Shown here piece after piece: positions 8,001 to 17,025 of a stretch of DNA of 64,000 nucleotides; position 1 is the stretch's first letter, and every line of letters begins with the position of its first letter. The notes under the pieces are model-generated. The model saw nothing but the letters and a program-made list of their open reading frames with translations, was not told the origin of the DNA and did not search any database. Location of the stretch: positions 1-64,000 of the forward strand of contig CAZJQI010000016.1 in the NCBI GenBank assembly GCA_964548275.1, given 5' to 3'. The translations under genes were made by a program, and so were the position numbers. Source of the stretch: JAUVUV01 sp964548275 (lineage in GTDB: Bacteria; Gemmatimonadota; Glassbacteria; GWA2-58-10).

Positions 8001-9287
8001 GGCCGTGTGCCGTTTCTGACCGAGGGTGTGCCGCCGCCGGCCTGGATCCGCGACGGCAACGTCTTTGTTTTTGACACGGACCTGGTACCGGAAGAAGAGC
8101 AGATCAAGTCCGCAGTTTTCCTTTTCTGGGCCGTAGATGCACGCGACTCCGTGAGCGACACGGTACAGGTCGAGATCGCGGTGATTCGTGCCGATTCGCA
8201 GCAGGTGACCGATTTATCCAGCGGACTTGTCCAGTTGGCAGCCACGACAACGCTGACCACTCCCGGAATGGGGTTGAGCATCAACCTTGACAATAACAGC
8301 GGTAATACAGTCTCCGGGCCTTTAGATTATTTCGAGAAATCAGGATTTATAAATCCCCTGTCAGGGTCCACTATCCTGGCAGGCGCGGGCGAAAAACCGG
8401 TAAAGAGTAAAGGAGTCTATAACTTTACCTATCTGGCCGGGGAACTCACCAGCCAGTTCTACGGTATCCGCCGCGGCTGGGGTGTGGACCTCACCGCGTT
8501 CGCTGCCGCCACAGGTGCGGATTCACTCCTGCCTGGCCTGGGCGCAACTGTTACTATCAGCTATTTCCAGGAGGACCTCCCCACCGAAATACCCAATTTC
8601 ACCGAAGAAAGACTGAAAGTTTTTGGATATGATGGGTTGGCAGGTACCTGGGTCATGCTGGACAGCGCCTCGGTTGACACGGCGACAAACGTGGCCACTT
8701 TCAAACTGACAAATCCAAACTTTATCGATTACACTGTAGGCGCGGTGCTGGACGTGGTCGCTCCGCTGATCACCGACCTCGAGGTCAAGGCCGGCAATTT
8801 CACGGTCAGCTCCACCGGCGTGGATACTCTTTACAACCTGGAAGGCGCCTACGAATTCCGCGTCAATATCACCGATGATGAAATTGTCAATCCCACTGAC
8901 GCCAAGATCTTTTACGCGGTCGGCGCCGGGAGTTTCACCGAAGAGCCGCTTATCCGCTCCGGGCCGAACCTCTTTACTGCAGCTATCGAGGAGGGAACTC
9001 TGGTCAGCGGAACGGTTATCCGCTACTATGTGCTGGCAATGGATGAAATGAACAGCGTAACCTCCCCCCAGGGAGCCCCGGAGAGCTACTACGAACTGGT
9101 GTTGCTGGAATACACCGGCCAGCCCGGAGATCTTGACGGCAACACCAAGGTGGATATTTTCGACCTGCTCGAACTGCTTAAAGTTCTGGGCGGGAGTGTG
9201 CAGCCAGGTGTTTTCTCGGATGTTGACCAAAACCAAAAGACCGACATATTCGATCTTCTGGAGCTTTTAAAAATTCTCGCAGGTTAA
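5082..9287 (+). CDS. Giant secreted protein: cohesin-like domain, nine Ig/cadherin-like repeats, dockerin
   Basis: The protein has 1401 residues. A signal peptide (cut after ARA, residue 26) leads to one cohesin-like domain (about 27-170) closely similar to that of the preceding gene. Nine tandem Ig-like repeats of about 90-100 residues follow (about 178-1040), each with NRPP/NQPP-type starts, an ATDPDGD-like calcium loop, a GLPxGAxF stretch and FxWTPxxxxxGxYxVxF, the pattern of the putative-Ig (He_PIG) and cadherin-like families. After a less repetitive region (1041-1345), residues 1349-1401 form a dockerin whose two loops both end in KxDIFDLLELLK. Such proteins usually work as cell-surface stalks or adhesins. 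There is no enzymatic domain that I can see and no type IX tail. The ATG has a GGGGG ribosome site. Confidence 0.82.
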   Translation: MSSWKSVRTLFLSTFFTLALISTARALEQDHTWFLSGTLNIGVDNEIFIAVANDTAFSAAVVEVHYDTTLLEIGTASPSLLSEGTHFVRVGERMDSIAVMGSKPAGTEGVARFTLYSTAQTDPYYHIVAGTGDIIKLIIKVKPGVESGATTLELTKTNSGVSLTTLRLDITAPEGNVAPSWSVSAVTLNLTEGSLFTHVFDAPVDRDPGDQYELSAPNLPGDAQFDPLSRTFTWTPGFEDAGTYEFVITATDLEGTKGYLTVTLIVENVNQPPVLTVAQESYELNQGEPLSFSIKAEDPDGQRVTVTAAGLPAGATFVYPVFNWLSAKAGQHTVTFTAEDPDGLTDSKSVAITVTAVNRAPDFAAVNDTTIETGTALVLTLSATDPDGDQPLTYSVVLASETDNILTRGATLSGNVFSWTPAATDIGPNIVLFKVGDPGGLSDELSVKITVTVTGRNVTAPVAFADFGEIVIDEGAEYSLQLPLLDPSLENLTYWALGLPEGSSLDSETGLFAWTPTLLQSGTYTVTFGVSDGSFQDEAEVVITVAETDVLPDLHSIDGLPIGNLIVNEGELLSVVLEAEDASGEQVTFSAAGLPAGAQLFTLGLLTYEPGYDAAGDYTVTFTVTDASGNIDEETITLTVVDVNREPVLAALDNRAVQENQRLSFTVTATDPDGDDFTLGSGDLPTGASFNPATGVFEWTPGQQQSGNYEILFTADDGLAGGVDSLVVIVSVGNVNRPPKIDPVGNQVVAEGQSLSFQVTASDPDLDDALTISATGLPVTPQVSQSGTNPAYATITLTPGYLHQGTYNVVVTATDNDTQPLSSYAKFTLEVIDVDVAPAFTGVLAGTGPYEVTVKENEPLQITVTAVDPGGDRLSFSATGLPQNARLDLSGTAADANLIFTPSFTQSGLHLFDILVTDGSKVVTKRVSVTVADVNRPPRVPPIEDQSVIEDNIITFAVEATDPDGDSFELFTAGRVPFLTEGVPPPAWIRDGNVFVFDTDLVPEEEQIKSAVFLFWAVDARDSVSDTVQVEIAVIRADSQQVTDLSSGLVQLAATTTLTTPGMGLSINLDNNSGNTVSGPLDYFEKSGFINPLSGSTILAGAGEKPVKSKGVYNFTYLAGELTSQFYGIRRGWGVDLTAFAAATGADSLLPGLGATVTISYFQEDLPTEIPNFTEERLKVFGYDGLAGTWVMLDSASVDTATNVATFKLTNPNFIDYTVGAVLDVVAPLITDLEVKAGNFTVSSTGVDTLYNLEGAYEFRVNITDDEIVNPTDAKIFYAVGAGSFTEEPLIRSGPNLFTAAIEEGTLVSGTVIRYYVLAMDEMNSVTSPQGAPESYYELVLLEYTGQPGDLDGNTKVDIFDLLELLKVLGGSVQPGVFSDVDQNQKTDIFDLLELLKILAG

Positions 9288-9646
9288 TTATTTCCGAGGT
9301 TAAAATTTATGTTTTTTCAATTTTCAAAACTTATCAAGGAGGACTATGGAAAAACTGACTGGCAATGGTTTTACAATTTTTTTCAAAACTTGTTTCTTGA
9401 CAGAAAATTCTTGACAAAAAATTGGCGGAACTGTATAATTGGTCTAATTTGGGGTTTTCAAGGTAATCGTAAATTTTTCAACAGTCCGCTAAGCCATTGC
9501 CATATCTACACTTAGATGCATTTTCGAGCTATAACGAAAATCAAAAGGAGGGGTGTGCATTTCTGACTATTTTCTTGTTTTCCGGATTGTGGTAAGACTT
9601 TTGTAACAGACTTGGTAACAAATGCTTAATTCATTTTAGTGGGGGA
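9288..9646. other. Promoter-bearing intergenic region
   Basis: This stretch separates two giant secreted-protein genes. It contains a consensus promoter (9411-9439) and several purine-rich ribosome-site-like strings. A 22-codon frame at 9346-9414 follows an AAGGAGG only 3 nt away; I do not call it. A longer open frame at 9309-9515 has no ribosome site and a poor composition and is not called. Confidence 0.4.
9411..9439 (+). promoter_or_regulatory. Perfect-consensus sigma-70-type promoter
   Basis: TTGACA at 9411-9416 and TATAAT at 9434-9439 are separated by exactly 17 nt, a perfect match to the housekeeping consensus. A second TTGACA lies at 9397-9402. Transcription would begin near 9446, leaving a leader of about 280 nt before the preferred start at 9728. 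This suggests that the 1298-residue surface protein is strongly expressed. Confidence 0.7.
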
Positions 9647-9727
9647 ATGTCTATGAAGAAAAGCCGACTGCCTTTGCCATACGGCATAACAGAGTTATCA
9701 AGAAACATCAAAAGGAGGACATCACTT

Positions 9728-12700
9728 ATGAAGTCTCGTCTTTTGTCCAGTGCAACAGCATTAGTTCTGTTGCTTGGTTTTGTAAGCACCAATCTCTTTG
9801 GTCAAATAACCAATGCGGCCTCGGTTGGATTCTTGGTTAAAAGTTTTTCCAGGACGGGTGTTGCCACCACGGAAGGCTCCCAGACTGCTAGTGCCGGTCT
9901 GGATACGGTTGGCCGCGGGATGGAGGTTTTCGCCCGTTGGGAAACGCCGAGTCAGTTTTTGACCTCTGTTGATTATACGATAACTTTCCCTAAGGGAACG
10001 GTGCTGTTTGCGAATGCTGAGGACAGCGTCTATATCAATTACAAGGACAATACCTCGGAAGTCCAGATCAAAGTCGATCCTGCGAACGTTGCAGTTGTCG
10101 CCAATGACACGGCGGGTTATTTGTCTGGCAAAACTCCTTCGATCAAGGTTACCGATTATAACACCTTCTCCGGCGACAAAGTTGTTACCGTGAAGATGCT
10201 TAAAGGTATATACATCGGTAAATCGCTGGGCGATGTCAATTCCGAGGGCACCGCGCCGAATAAGAGGATGAAGTTCTCGCTGGAGCATTCAGCCAGCGCC
10301 GGCACGGTGATCAGCGACGTCACCAACTTCTACGCTGTGAACGACCTGGTAGCCGGAGTGCAGGTCAACACGGATGTCACCGGCTACATTGATAATGCCA
10401 CTAACTGGTCGAACATCGACTCCCTGGCCTTTGTTGACCGTTTCGGCAACTACGTGCCCGATTTCATGTCCGGAGCGTCTCAGGAAGACACACTCACGAT
10501 CGGCGTCCCTGAAGGTGCCGGCGCGTTTGCCGACAGTGCAGAGGCCGACAGTGCCCTCCTCCGAACCGCAGGTACTCTGTTGCCGCATACAAACGGATAT
10601 ATGGCGTACACCGGTGACCCGGACAGCACGCTGGAGCTTACGCTTTCCAGCGGCGGGGGTTTTGGAACAGGCGCTAACGTTATTTACCACCAGAGAACTG
10701 CAAGCAAGTCAGTGGTTATCTATCTCGGTGCGGTAACATTGAACAGTGATGGTGCTCTCGGCCTGACCTTTGATGCGCCCACCGGCGCGACCGAGACCAA
10801 GTTTACATTTACGGTCGTTGGGCCGAGGGTTAACTCAGGTACAGTCCTGAACGTTGATGCAACGGCTGTGACCGAGGTTACTAGGGACATCCTGCCCGTT
10901 GAAGAGGAAAAGAAGATCGGAACTCTCGTTCTTGCTACCGCGGCCACAGGCACTAACTACAACGGTGAGGCTTTGAGCGGTGGCTTCACTCTCACCCTGA
11001 AGAACATATTCGGTGAGAGTTTCGACGGTGGTGCTGTCGGTACTATTTCCGATTCCGTGAGTCTTACTTTGAAGTATCGAAAAGGTACTTACGACGTAGA
11101 TGAGGAGGAGTGGTCGTATGCGATCGACCCAACGCTGACCGGGTTGCTGACTTCCGGCGGCCTTGTTACCAGCGTGTACACCAGGCCGGCTACCGAGCTT
11201 ACAGGGACAGGTATCAGCGATGCTATGAATGTGGTTGGCCTTACCCTTACAGCCGGCGTTTGCACCGTGGCTGCCCCGGTATATCTCGGCACGACCTCGC
11301 ATCCCATTGGCGACTCGATTTACGTTGTCGCCGCGGCCTTTAATAACCCAGATGTTCGCGACAGCGTGCTCATTTCGGTTGAGCCGAGCGTGCCGGTTGC
11401 CTTCGATCTGGATACCCTGAAAGTCAATCTGGCCATAGCCAATGCCGAGAACAATATCATAAAAGGCGAGCCGATTGCGATCAATCTGCCGATGTTCGCT
11501 CTTGATACCGCATATAACCGGGTTTCTAATTTGAGCCTGGTTACAGAAGCCGGTTATCTGGATGCTCTCAGTGCATATCCTGCAGTTGACGGGATCAACT
11601 TCCTGATGGACCTGCGCGATCCTGTCGGTTACAGGAGTACGACGGAACAGGATTCGATCCTTTTTGCCACGGTTGGTTCTGCCCGTGAGGACAGCTCGTA
11701 TATTTATGACCTTACAGTGGCAAGAGATGACAGCAGCAAGATCAACCTCGGCGGCGTGGGGGATGATTCCCTGGGTATGAGCCTGTTATACGCAGCAGGT
11801 ATCAACTTCAAGATAAGCATTGTCTGGGATCCCGGTGCGGTTCCTGGCGGCGCCCTAACTTTTGCAGAGAGAAGAATTGATCTGGGCCTGTTCAACATCG
11901 CGCCGGTTGCTACCACCGACAGCGTGGAGAGTATTACCCAGGTATCTGATCCGGATACGGTGGGTGCGACGCACGATCTTATACTTTCCTTCGTGATACC
12001 TATGGATCCCGCGAACAGCATCGGTCCGAACCTGGATGAGAAGTTGTTCTACATCGACTTCCCCGATCTGCCGGAAGTCGATGTGATAGCCTGGGATACT
12101 ATCAAGGTCTCCACGGACAATGTCAACTATTACGCGGCTCTCAGCGTGAGCCAGGCTGATGACTCGCTCTGGATCGCCACGCCGATCGAGTTGAACTCTA
12201 TCCTTGCGGACTTGACCGTCTGGGTTAAATTCCTGGATTTCGTCAACCCGTCCGTTGCGGATACGATAGGTTACACTATTCAGATGAAAACCGAGGCCTG
12301 CCCGGTACTGGCCACGAACCTCGATGCTTTGGTTGTATTGCCCGCACCCACCGGGCCGACACCAGGCGCACCTACTGAGTTTACTGTCGTAACTCTGCCG
12401 GATTCGCTCACCCCGGATACACTAACCGCTCAGGATATAGCTATTAATGCGGTTGACGCCGACTCGATTAAAAAAGTGTACATTAATATCTATGAGAGTA
12501 CACTTACGCTTGACGAGACAACCCATTTGTTCGTCGAGTCCGATCCGGTCGTCACAGTGGATTCGCTCGTTTACACGACTTATCCGGAAACCGTGGAGGT
12601 GTCCAAGAGCATACCGGCCAAAGATCTGGCAACGAAGATTGGGATCGATCTCACTGTGATCGATGCTACTGATGATACTGTGACTTCGGATAAGAAGAGC

Positions 12701-13624
12701 TATCTAATCGCTCCGTTGCGCGGTAAACGGAAACTGAGCACAGATGCGGTAAACGTGGCCGACCTGATGCGTTGCGTTTACCTGGTGGCCGGAGTGGTCG
12801 AAACACCCAAGGTCGTAGACTGGTTCGGTCTCGATCTGGATCAGAGCGGTGCTTTCGATGCGCTTGACCTTCAAGCCGTGCTTGCGATCTGGAGAGGAAC
12901 CGGAACGTTACTGGCCTCCGCTTCCGGGGAACTGGCCAGCGAAGCCAAAGTCGAGCTTTCTTACGAGGCAGTCGACAAGGCCAACGCGAACCTCATGGTC
13001 AGCCTCGAAAACAACGGTATCTTGAATATGGGTGTATTCCGGGTCAAGTACGACACAGAGAAATACGTGTTAGGCGATGCCAGTGCAACCGGACGTCTTG
13101 AAGACCTTACTGTGGTCTCGCATAACAACGAGGCTGAAGGTGAGTACAGTATAGTGGTGGTCAACGTTAACGGCCGCCCGATAGTCTCCGGTACTGGTGT
13201 GATTCTGACCATTCCTGTCTCGGCGGTTGGGGAGAAGTTTGACGGCATAGGAGAAATCTCGCTGCTGAGTGCCGGTTTCGAGTCGAGCGTCACGACGGAG
13301 TTGAGCCGCGAGGCTCTGGCCCTGAAGGTAGCGCTGCCGAAAGCCTTTGCCTTGAGCCAGAACTTCCCTAACCCGTTCAACCCCTCAACGACAATTGCCT
13401 TTGATATACCTGAAGGCAAGGAAGTCAGTGTCCGGCTGAACGTTTACAACATGCGCGGACAGCTCGTACGCACACTGGTCAACGAGCTCAAGAGCGAAGG
13501 CTCTTACCAGATCCAGTGGGACGGCACGGACAATTACGGCCGCAGAGTTTCTTCCGGAGTCTACTTCTACCGGATTACAACCGGTGAGTTCAGTCAGACT
13601 CGAAAGATGGTGATCCTCAAATAA
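9728..13624 (+). CDS. Giant secreted protein with dockerin-like segment and type IX-like sorting tail
   Basis: The chosen start is ATG 9728 with AAGGAGG 9 nt upstream, giving 1298 residues and a clean signal peptide (KSRLLSSATALVLLL..., cut near residue 25). The frame is open to an ATG at 9647, also after a GGGGGA string, but that would bury the signal peptide. Most of the protein is Thr/Val/Asp-rich beta structure without a family I can name. Residues ~1001-1058 hold a dockerin-like pair, the first loop degenerate and the second DLDQSGAFDALD. A cohesin-like domain (~1060-1200) and the tail (~1203-1298: NPFNPSTTI, VYNMRGQLV, SGVYFYRI, TRKMVILK) follow. The tail is typical of substrates exported by the type IX system and anchored to the surface. 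A strong terminator follows. Confidence 0.82.
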   Translation: MKSRLLSSATALVLLLGFVSTNLFGQITNAASVGFLVKSFSRTGVATTEGSQTASAGLDTVGRGMEVFARWETPSQFLTSVDYTITFPKGTVLFANAEDSVYINYKDNTSEVQIKVDPANVAVVANDTAGYLSGKTPSIKVTDYNTFSGDKVVTVKMLKGIYIGKSLGDVNSEGTAPNKRMKFSLEHSASAGTVISDVTNFYAVNDLVAGVQVNTDVTGYIDNATNWSNIDSLAFVDRFGNYVPDFMSGASQEDTLTIGVPEGAGAFADSAEADSALLRTAGTLLPHTNGYMAYTGDPDSTLELTLSSGGGFGTGANVIYHQRTASKSVVIYLGAVTLNSDGALGLTFDAPTGATETKFTFTVVGPRVNSGTVLNVDATAVTEVTRDILPVEEEKKIGTLVLATAATGTNYNGEALSGGFTLTLKNIFGESFDGGAVGTISDSVSLTLKYRKGTYDVDEEEWSYAIDPTLTGLLTSGGLVTSVYTRPATELTGTGISDAMNVVGLTLTAGVCTVAAPVYLGTTSHPIGDSIYVVAAAFNNPDVRDSVLISVEPSVPVAFDLDTLKVNLAIANAENNIIKGEPIAINLPMFALDTAYNRVSNLSLVTEAGYLDALSAYPAVDGINFLMDLRDPVGYRSTTEQDSILFATVGSAREDSSYIYDLTVARDDSSKINLGGVGDDSLGMSLLYAAGINFKISIVWDPGAVPGGALTFAERRIDLGLFNIAPVATTDSVESITQVSDPDTVGATHDLILSFVIPMDPANSIGPNLDEKLFYIDFPDLPEVDVIAWDTIKVSTDNVNYYAALSVSQADDSLWIATPIELNSILADLTVWVKFLDFVNPSVADTIGYTIQMKTEACPVLATNLDALVVLPAPTGPTPGAPTEFTVVTLPDSLTPDTLTAQDIAINAVDADSIKKVYINIYESTLTLDETTHLFVESDPVVTVDSLVYTTYPETVEVSKSIPAKDLATKIGIDLTVIDATDDTVTSDKKSYLIAPLRGKRKLSTDAVNVADLMRCVYLVAGVVETPKVVDWFGLDLDQSGAFDALDLQAVLAIWRGTGTLLASASGELASEAKVELSYEAVDKANANLMVSLENNGILNMGVFRVKYDTEKYVLGDASATGRLEDLTVVSHNNEAEGEYSIVVVNVNGRPIVSGTGVILTIPVSAVGEKFDGIGEISLLSAGFESSVTTELSREALALKVALPKAFALSQNFPNPFNPSTTIAFDIPEGKEVSVRLNVYNMRGQLVRTLVNELKSEGSYQIQWDGTDNYGRRVSSGVYFYRITTGEFSQTRKMVILK

Positions 13625-13637
13625 GAGGATAACGGCT

Positions 13638-13677
13638 AAAGAGTGCCGGATTCTCAGAAGAATCCGGCACTCTTTTT
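13638..13677 (+). terminator. Strong intrinsic terminator
   Basis: A 13-bp perfect stem pairs 13641-13653 with 13660-13672 around a 6-nt loop, is extended by A-T pairs, and is followed by a T-run. It ends transcription of the 1298-residue protein gene. Confidence 0.9.
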
Positions 13678-13819
13678 AAACAAAGAAACATCATTGTTGT
13701 GTATTGTGTCCGTATTGTCGAGAATCTCCAACCAATCGGGATTACTTAATCATGGGATAGAAGCAGATGATAAAATCAACTCGTTATATCTGCTCGTCAC
13801 GAGACGGGGAGGTTAAGAT

Positions 13820-16800
13820 ATGAAACTTAAGAGGCTTTTAAGCCTGACAGGATTTTTAACTGCAATACTGATGTTTACTGGTGGGAGTAGCCTGCATGCG
13901 GCGGATCTTATACGCATAGGGAGTGCCCAGGCTTTCGCTGGGGGTAATGATACGGTTAGCGTATATGTTACTACGGATGAGGCATATAACGCTGTTGAGA
14001 TACTCCTTAGCTTTGATCCGGCTAAGTTCAGCTACGAAGAGGGAAGCCTTGTCTATGATCAGGAGGCTTGGAATCCTGCCTGGGGTGCTCCCGATGTACT
14101 AGCCGACAGCGTCAACGGGACGGTTAGAGTATCATTCGTTTCTCCAACAGTGCTGGATGCTGCGGTGCCCCAGTCTGCTGTCGCGCTTAAGCTTTTCTCG
14201 GTGGTCCTGAATGTTGCCGAGGGAGTTGCTACAGGCACGGAAACTATTACCCCGAGCGGAATGTTTGCCAGCCGGGACGAGGAATACAACCCGGTAGAGC
14301 ACGTGGTTACAAATCTCACTGCCGGCTCTTTCCTCGTCCAGACCGCTTTTACGATTTCTGTAGAGGAGAACGTTCAGGCGAGTCCAGGGTATGCCACGCC
14401 GGTAAATATTTATCTTACCAATGCTAAAGACGCTGTCGGTGTTCAGTTCACTTTGACTTTCGCCAGCGCTCAGCTCGAGTACGCCGGGACGGTTGAATTG
14501 AACCAGGAGGCCTGGCAGGACGGGACACCTCAGCCTGTGGAGGTGACACCTGCGGCGGGCGAGGTGCAGGTAGTCATTTACGCCTCTGCTACTGCAAAGA
14601 TTCCCGTATCGAACGATCCGCGCTGGATTGCCAAGGTCTACCTGAAAACCGCCGATGGCGCGGCTGAAACGGCAGTCAACCCGCTGACATTGTCTGAAGG
14701 CATGGTGGTTACTGTCGATGAATTTGAACCTATAGAAAATTCTGCCACGCTCGTTGACGGCAATTTTGAGATTCTGGCAAAACAAAGCCTGAAAGTGAGC
14801 ACTGATGCGGCAGCGCCACAGGGTGGCTCCGATACGGTTAAAGTTTATTTGAAAACCGCCGAGACTGCTGTTGGGGTTGAAGCCGAACTGAAGTTCGACG
14901 CGGACCAGTTTACCGCCGACGAGAGCAGTGTCGTCTTTAACAAGGCGATATTCTCTGGCCTGGAAGCCAATGTAACTGTCGATGTGCTGGTCACTGATTC
15001 GACACTCAAGGTAACGGCCTTACCGGCGGCCCAGGACAGCATTGCGGGGAGTGATGTTGAGAAAGATCTCTTTTCCGTGGTGCTCCAGGTTAAGGAGGAC
15101 GCTACACCCGCTTCCTATGACCTGGATATCAGTGGGATGCTGACGACCAGGGACGAGAATTACGATACTGAGGAATGGCCTATCACTTCTGTTACCAAAG
15201 GCGCGTTCCTTGTCCGCAGTCCTTTCGAGCTTCAGGTGCAGAGCATGACCGTCCTTCCTCTGACTAAACAAACGGTTAACATTCTGTTAACTAATAGAGA
15301 TATAGTTATCGGAGGGCAGGTCGTAGTCAAATTCAACTCCACTGAGCTAACCTACGAAGAGGGTTCGCTGGTAGTTAACAGCGATATCTGGAGCGCAGGG
15401 GCACCGACATCTGAAGTGGAGGCAGGTGCAGACAGCGTGGCGGTACGCCTTTACGATCTCACTGGACAGACAACGATTGCGGCCGGTGGATCAGGCCAGG
15501 TACTGCTGTCCCTCGATTTAACTCTCAGCAGCGTCCTGGCGGTCGGTGACACGGCATGGATCAATGTGGAAGGTCTGGCTGCTGTCCCGGACCCGGACGA
15601 CCCATCCGATCCCCTGGAGCAGATCGCAACCGGTATTTCCGGATATATTGCCGTGAGCGAGGAAGTTGGGCCGACGGAGCCGGAGGACGTGACATACCTC
15701 AAGGTCATGCCGGTTGTTGCCGCTGCCGGAGGAGCAGCGAATTCAACGAAAGTCATGCTCTACTCAGTGGAAAAGGACGTGGCTGGAGTCGGATTCAAGT
15801 TCAAGTTCGATCAAACGAAAATCCAGTTGACAAGTGTCGCGGAAGGCGCTGACGTCCCAGTGCCGTATGGGGTGGTCTACCCGATTGACTTGGATTCAGC
15901 CAATACGAACGGAGAGTTTATTCTGTCAGCAATCGACACTAGTTTAGCAAATCCCATCGCCGCCGGCACAGAGGCTGAAATTGTGGTTGTCGGTCTGCAG
16001 GTGCTGGAAGGTGTCGCAACTGGCCACATACCGCTAACTCTGGAAGAGGCTTCGCTGTCAGATCCGGAGGGACTGGATATACCCGTCACGGTGACTAACG
16101 GTTACGTCAGTGTGGTTATACCCACTGGAGCCGATCTGAACGGTGATGGCGTAATCGACGCCAGAGATTTGTGGTACTACCTGAACAACCCCATGACGGT
16201 GCTGATCGACGATCTTGCCGCATGTATCGCAACGCTGCTGGCACAACCGTTGCCCTCGACCATGCTTGCTTCGGCCCAGGATGCGGTCTATACAGCGAGC
16301 GCGGCGGATGGTGCAGCCTTGATCAACCTGAACACTGATTTCGAAATCATCCTTGCTCGCTTTACATTCAGCTATGACAATTCCTACGGCGTGGCGGATG
16401 TACAGTTGAGCCAGGCATTGGCGGGCAAAGTCTTTATCAAGAAGATGTTTGTGGAAGGTAAACTGGTTGTTGATATAATCAGTCTTACCGGCCTGGTTCC
16501 CGCTGAGCTGGGAAGCGAAATGTTCAGTGTTGCTTTCCGTGACGCGAGTCATCAAGAGGTTGGCCTTACTCTGGAAAAAGTCGAGGTGGCTGACCGCAGC
16601 GGAAAGGTTTACATTGAGGCTGCCAAGGTAAACGTGGCGAAAGCTTTGCCAAAGGTTTTCTCCCTGTCCCAGAACAGCCCCAACCCGTTTAACCCCTCGA
16701 CAACGATCTCTTACGAGATTCCAGAATCGAGCGGTGCGGCTAAAGTTGTGGTGGCTGTTTACAACATTCGTGGACAGAAAGTTATTACCCTGGTAGATGA

Positions 16801-16939
16801 GCTCAAGGAAGCCGGACAGTACTCTGTTAACTGGAATGGCCGGAATGAAAACGGCCGGAGAGTATCTTCCGGTGTTTACTTCTACAGAATGAGTGCCGGC
16901 GATTTTACGGCAGTTAGAAAAATGGTAATTGTGAAGTAG
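13820..16939 (+). CDS. Secreted multi-cohesin protein with internal dockerin and type IX-like tail
   Basis: The protein has 1039 residues. A signal peptide (cut after SLHA, residue 27) is followed by at least five cohesin-like domains of about 145 residues (starting near 29, 175, 320, 470 and 620), each with a SVYVTTDExxxAVEI-like first strand, a KFSYEEGSLVxxxxxW-like loop and a closing strand before a short linker. Near residue 771 comes a calcium loop, DLNGDGVIDARD, with a second half lacking ligands (to about 805). A sixth, weaker beta domain and the sorting tail (NPFNPSTTI, VYNIRGQKV, SGVYFYRM) end the protein. A chain of cohesins is the layout of a scaffoldin, but whether these domains bind dockerins is inference. 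The ATG has GGGGAGG upstream. Confidence 0.83.
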   Translation: MKLKRLLSLTGFLTAILMFTGGSSLHAADLIRIGSAQAFAGGNDTVSVYVTTDEAYNAVEILLSFDPAKFSYEEGSLVYDQEAWNPAWGAPDVLADSVNGTVRVSFVSPTVLDAAVPQSAVALKLFSVVLNVAEGVATGTETITPSGMFASRDEEYNPVEHVVTNLTAGSFLVQTAFTISVEENVQASPGYATPVNIYLTNAKDAVGVQFTLTFASAQLEYAGTVELNQEAWQDGTPQPVEVTPAAGEVQVVIYASATAKIPVSNDPRWIAKVYLKTADGAAETAVNPLTLSEGMVVTVDEFEPIENSATLVDGNFEILAKQSLKVSTDAAAPQGGSDTVKVYLKTAETAVGVEAELKFDADQFTADESSVVFNKAIFSGLEANVTVDVLVTDSTLKVTALPAAQDSIAGSDVEKDLFSVVLQVKEDATPASYDLDISGMLTTRDENYDTEEWPITSVTKGAFLVRSPFELQVQSMTVLPLTKQTVNILLTNRDIVIGGQVVVKFNSTELTYEEGSLVVNSDIWSAGAPTSEVEAGADSVAVRLYDLTGQTTIAAGGSGQVLLSLDLTLSSVLAVGDTAWINVEGLAAVPDPDDPSDPLEQIATGISGYIAVSEEVGPTEPEDVTYLKVMPVVAAAGGAANSTKVMLYSVEKDVAGVGFKFKFDQTKIQLTSVAEGADVPVPYGVVYPIDLDSANTNGEFILSAIDTSLANPIAAGTEAEIVVVGLQVLEGVATGHIPLTLEEASLSDPEGLDIPVTVTNGYVSVVIPTGADLNGDGVIDARDLWYYLNNPMTVLIDDLAACIATLLAQPLPSTMLASAQDAVYTASAADGAALINLNTDFEIILARFTFSYDNSYGVADVQLSQALAGKVFIKKMFVEGKLVVDIISLTGLVPAELGSEMFSVAFRDASHQEVGLTLEKVEVADRSGKVYIEAAKVNVAKALPKVFSLSQNSPNPFNPSTTISYEIPESSGAAKVVVAVYNIRGQKVITLVDELKEAGQYSVNWNGRNENGRRVSSGVYFYRMSAGDFTAVRKMVIVK

Positions 16940-16940
16940 A

Positions 16941-16994
16941 AATCAGGCACCGGGCTCCCGCTCCTCGAGCGGGAGTCCGGCACTGAACCTGATT
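16941..16994 (+). terminator. Hairpin between two secreted-protein genes
   Basis: A stem built from CTCCCGCTC and GAGCGGGAG sits inside outer arms CCGG/CCGG and AATCAGG/CCTGATT. No T-run follows, so this may be an attenuating or mRNA-stabilising hairpin rather than a full terminator. It separates the 1039- and 598-residue genes, which are only 86 nt apart. Confidence 0.45.
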
Positions 16995-17025
16995 ATAGAT
17001 AAACCAGCTCATCAGGGGGAACGAT

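Noticed and set aside
9309..9515. 68-codon frame after the 1401-residue protein
   Set aside because: It lies over the consensus promoter, has no ribosome site and is Phe/Asn-rich by AT content alone.
16941..16994. Strong terminator after the 1039-residue protein
   Set aside because: The hairpin is good but no T-run follows, so I kept it only as a tentative site.
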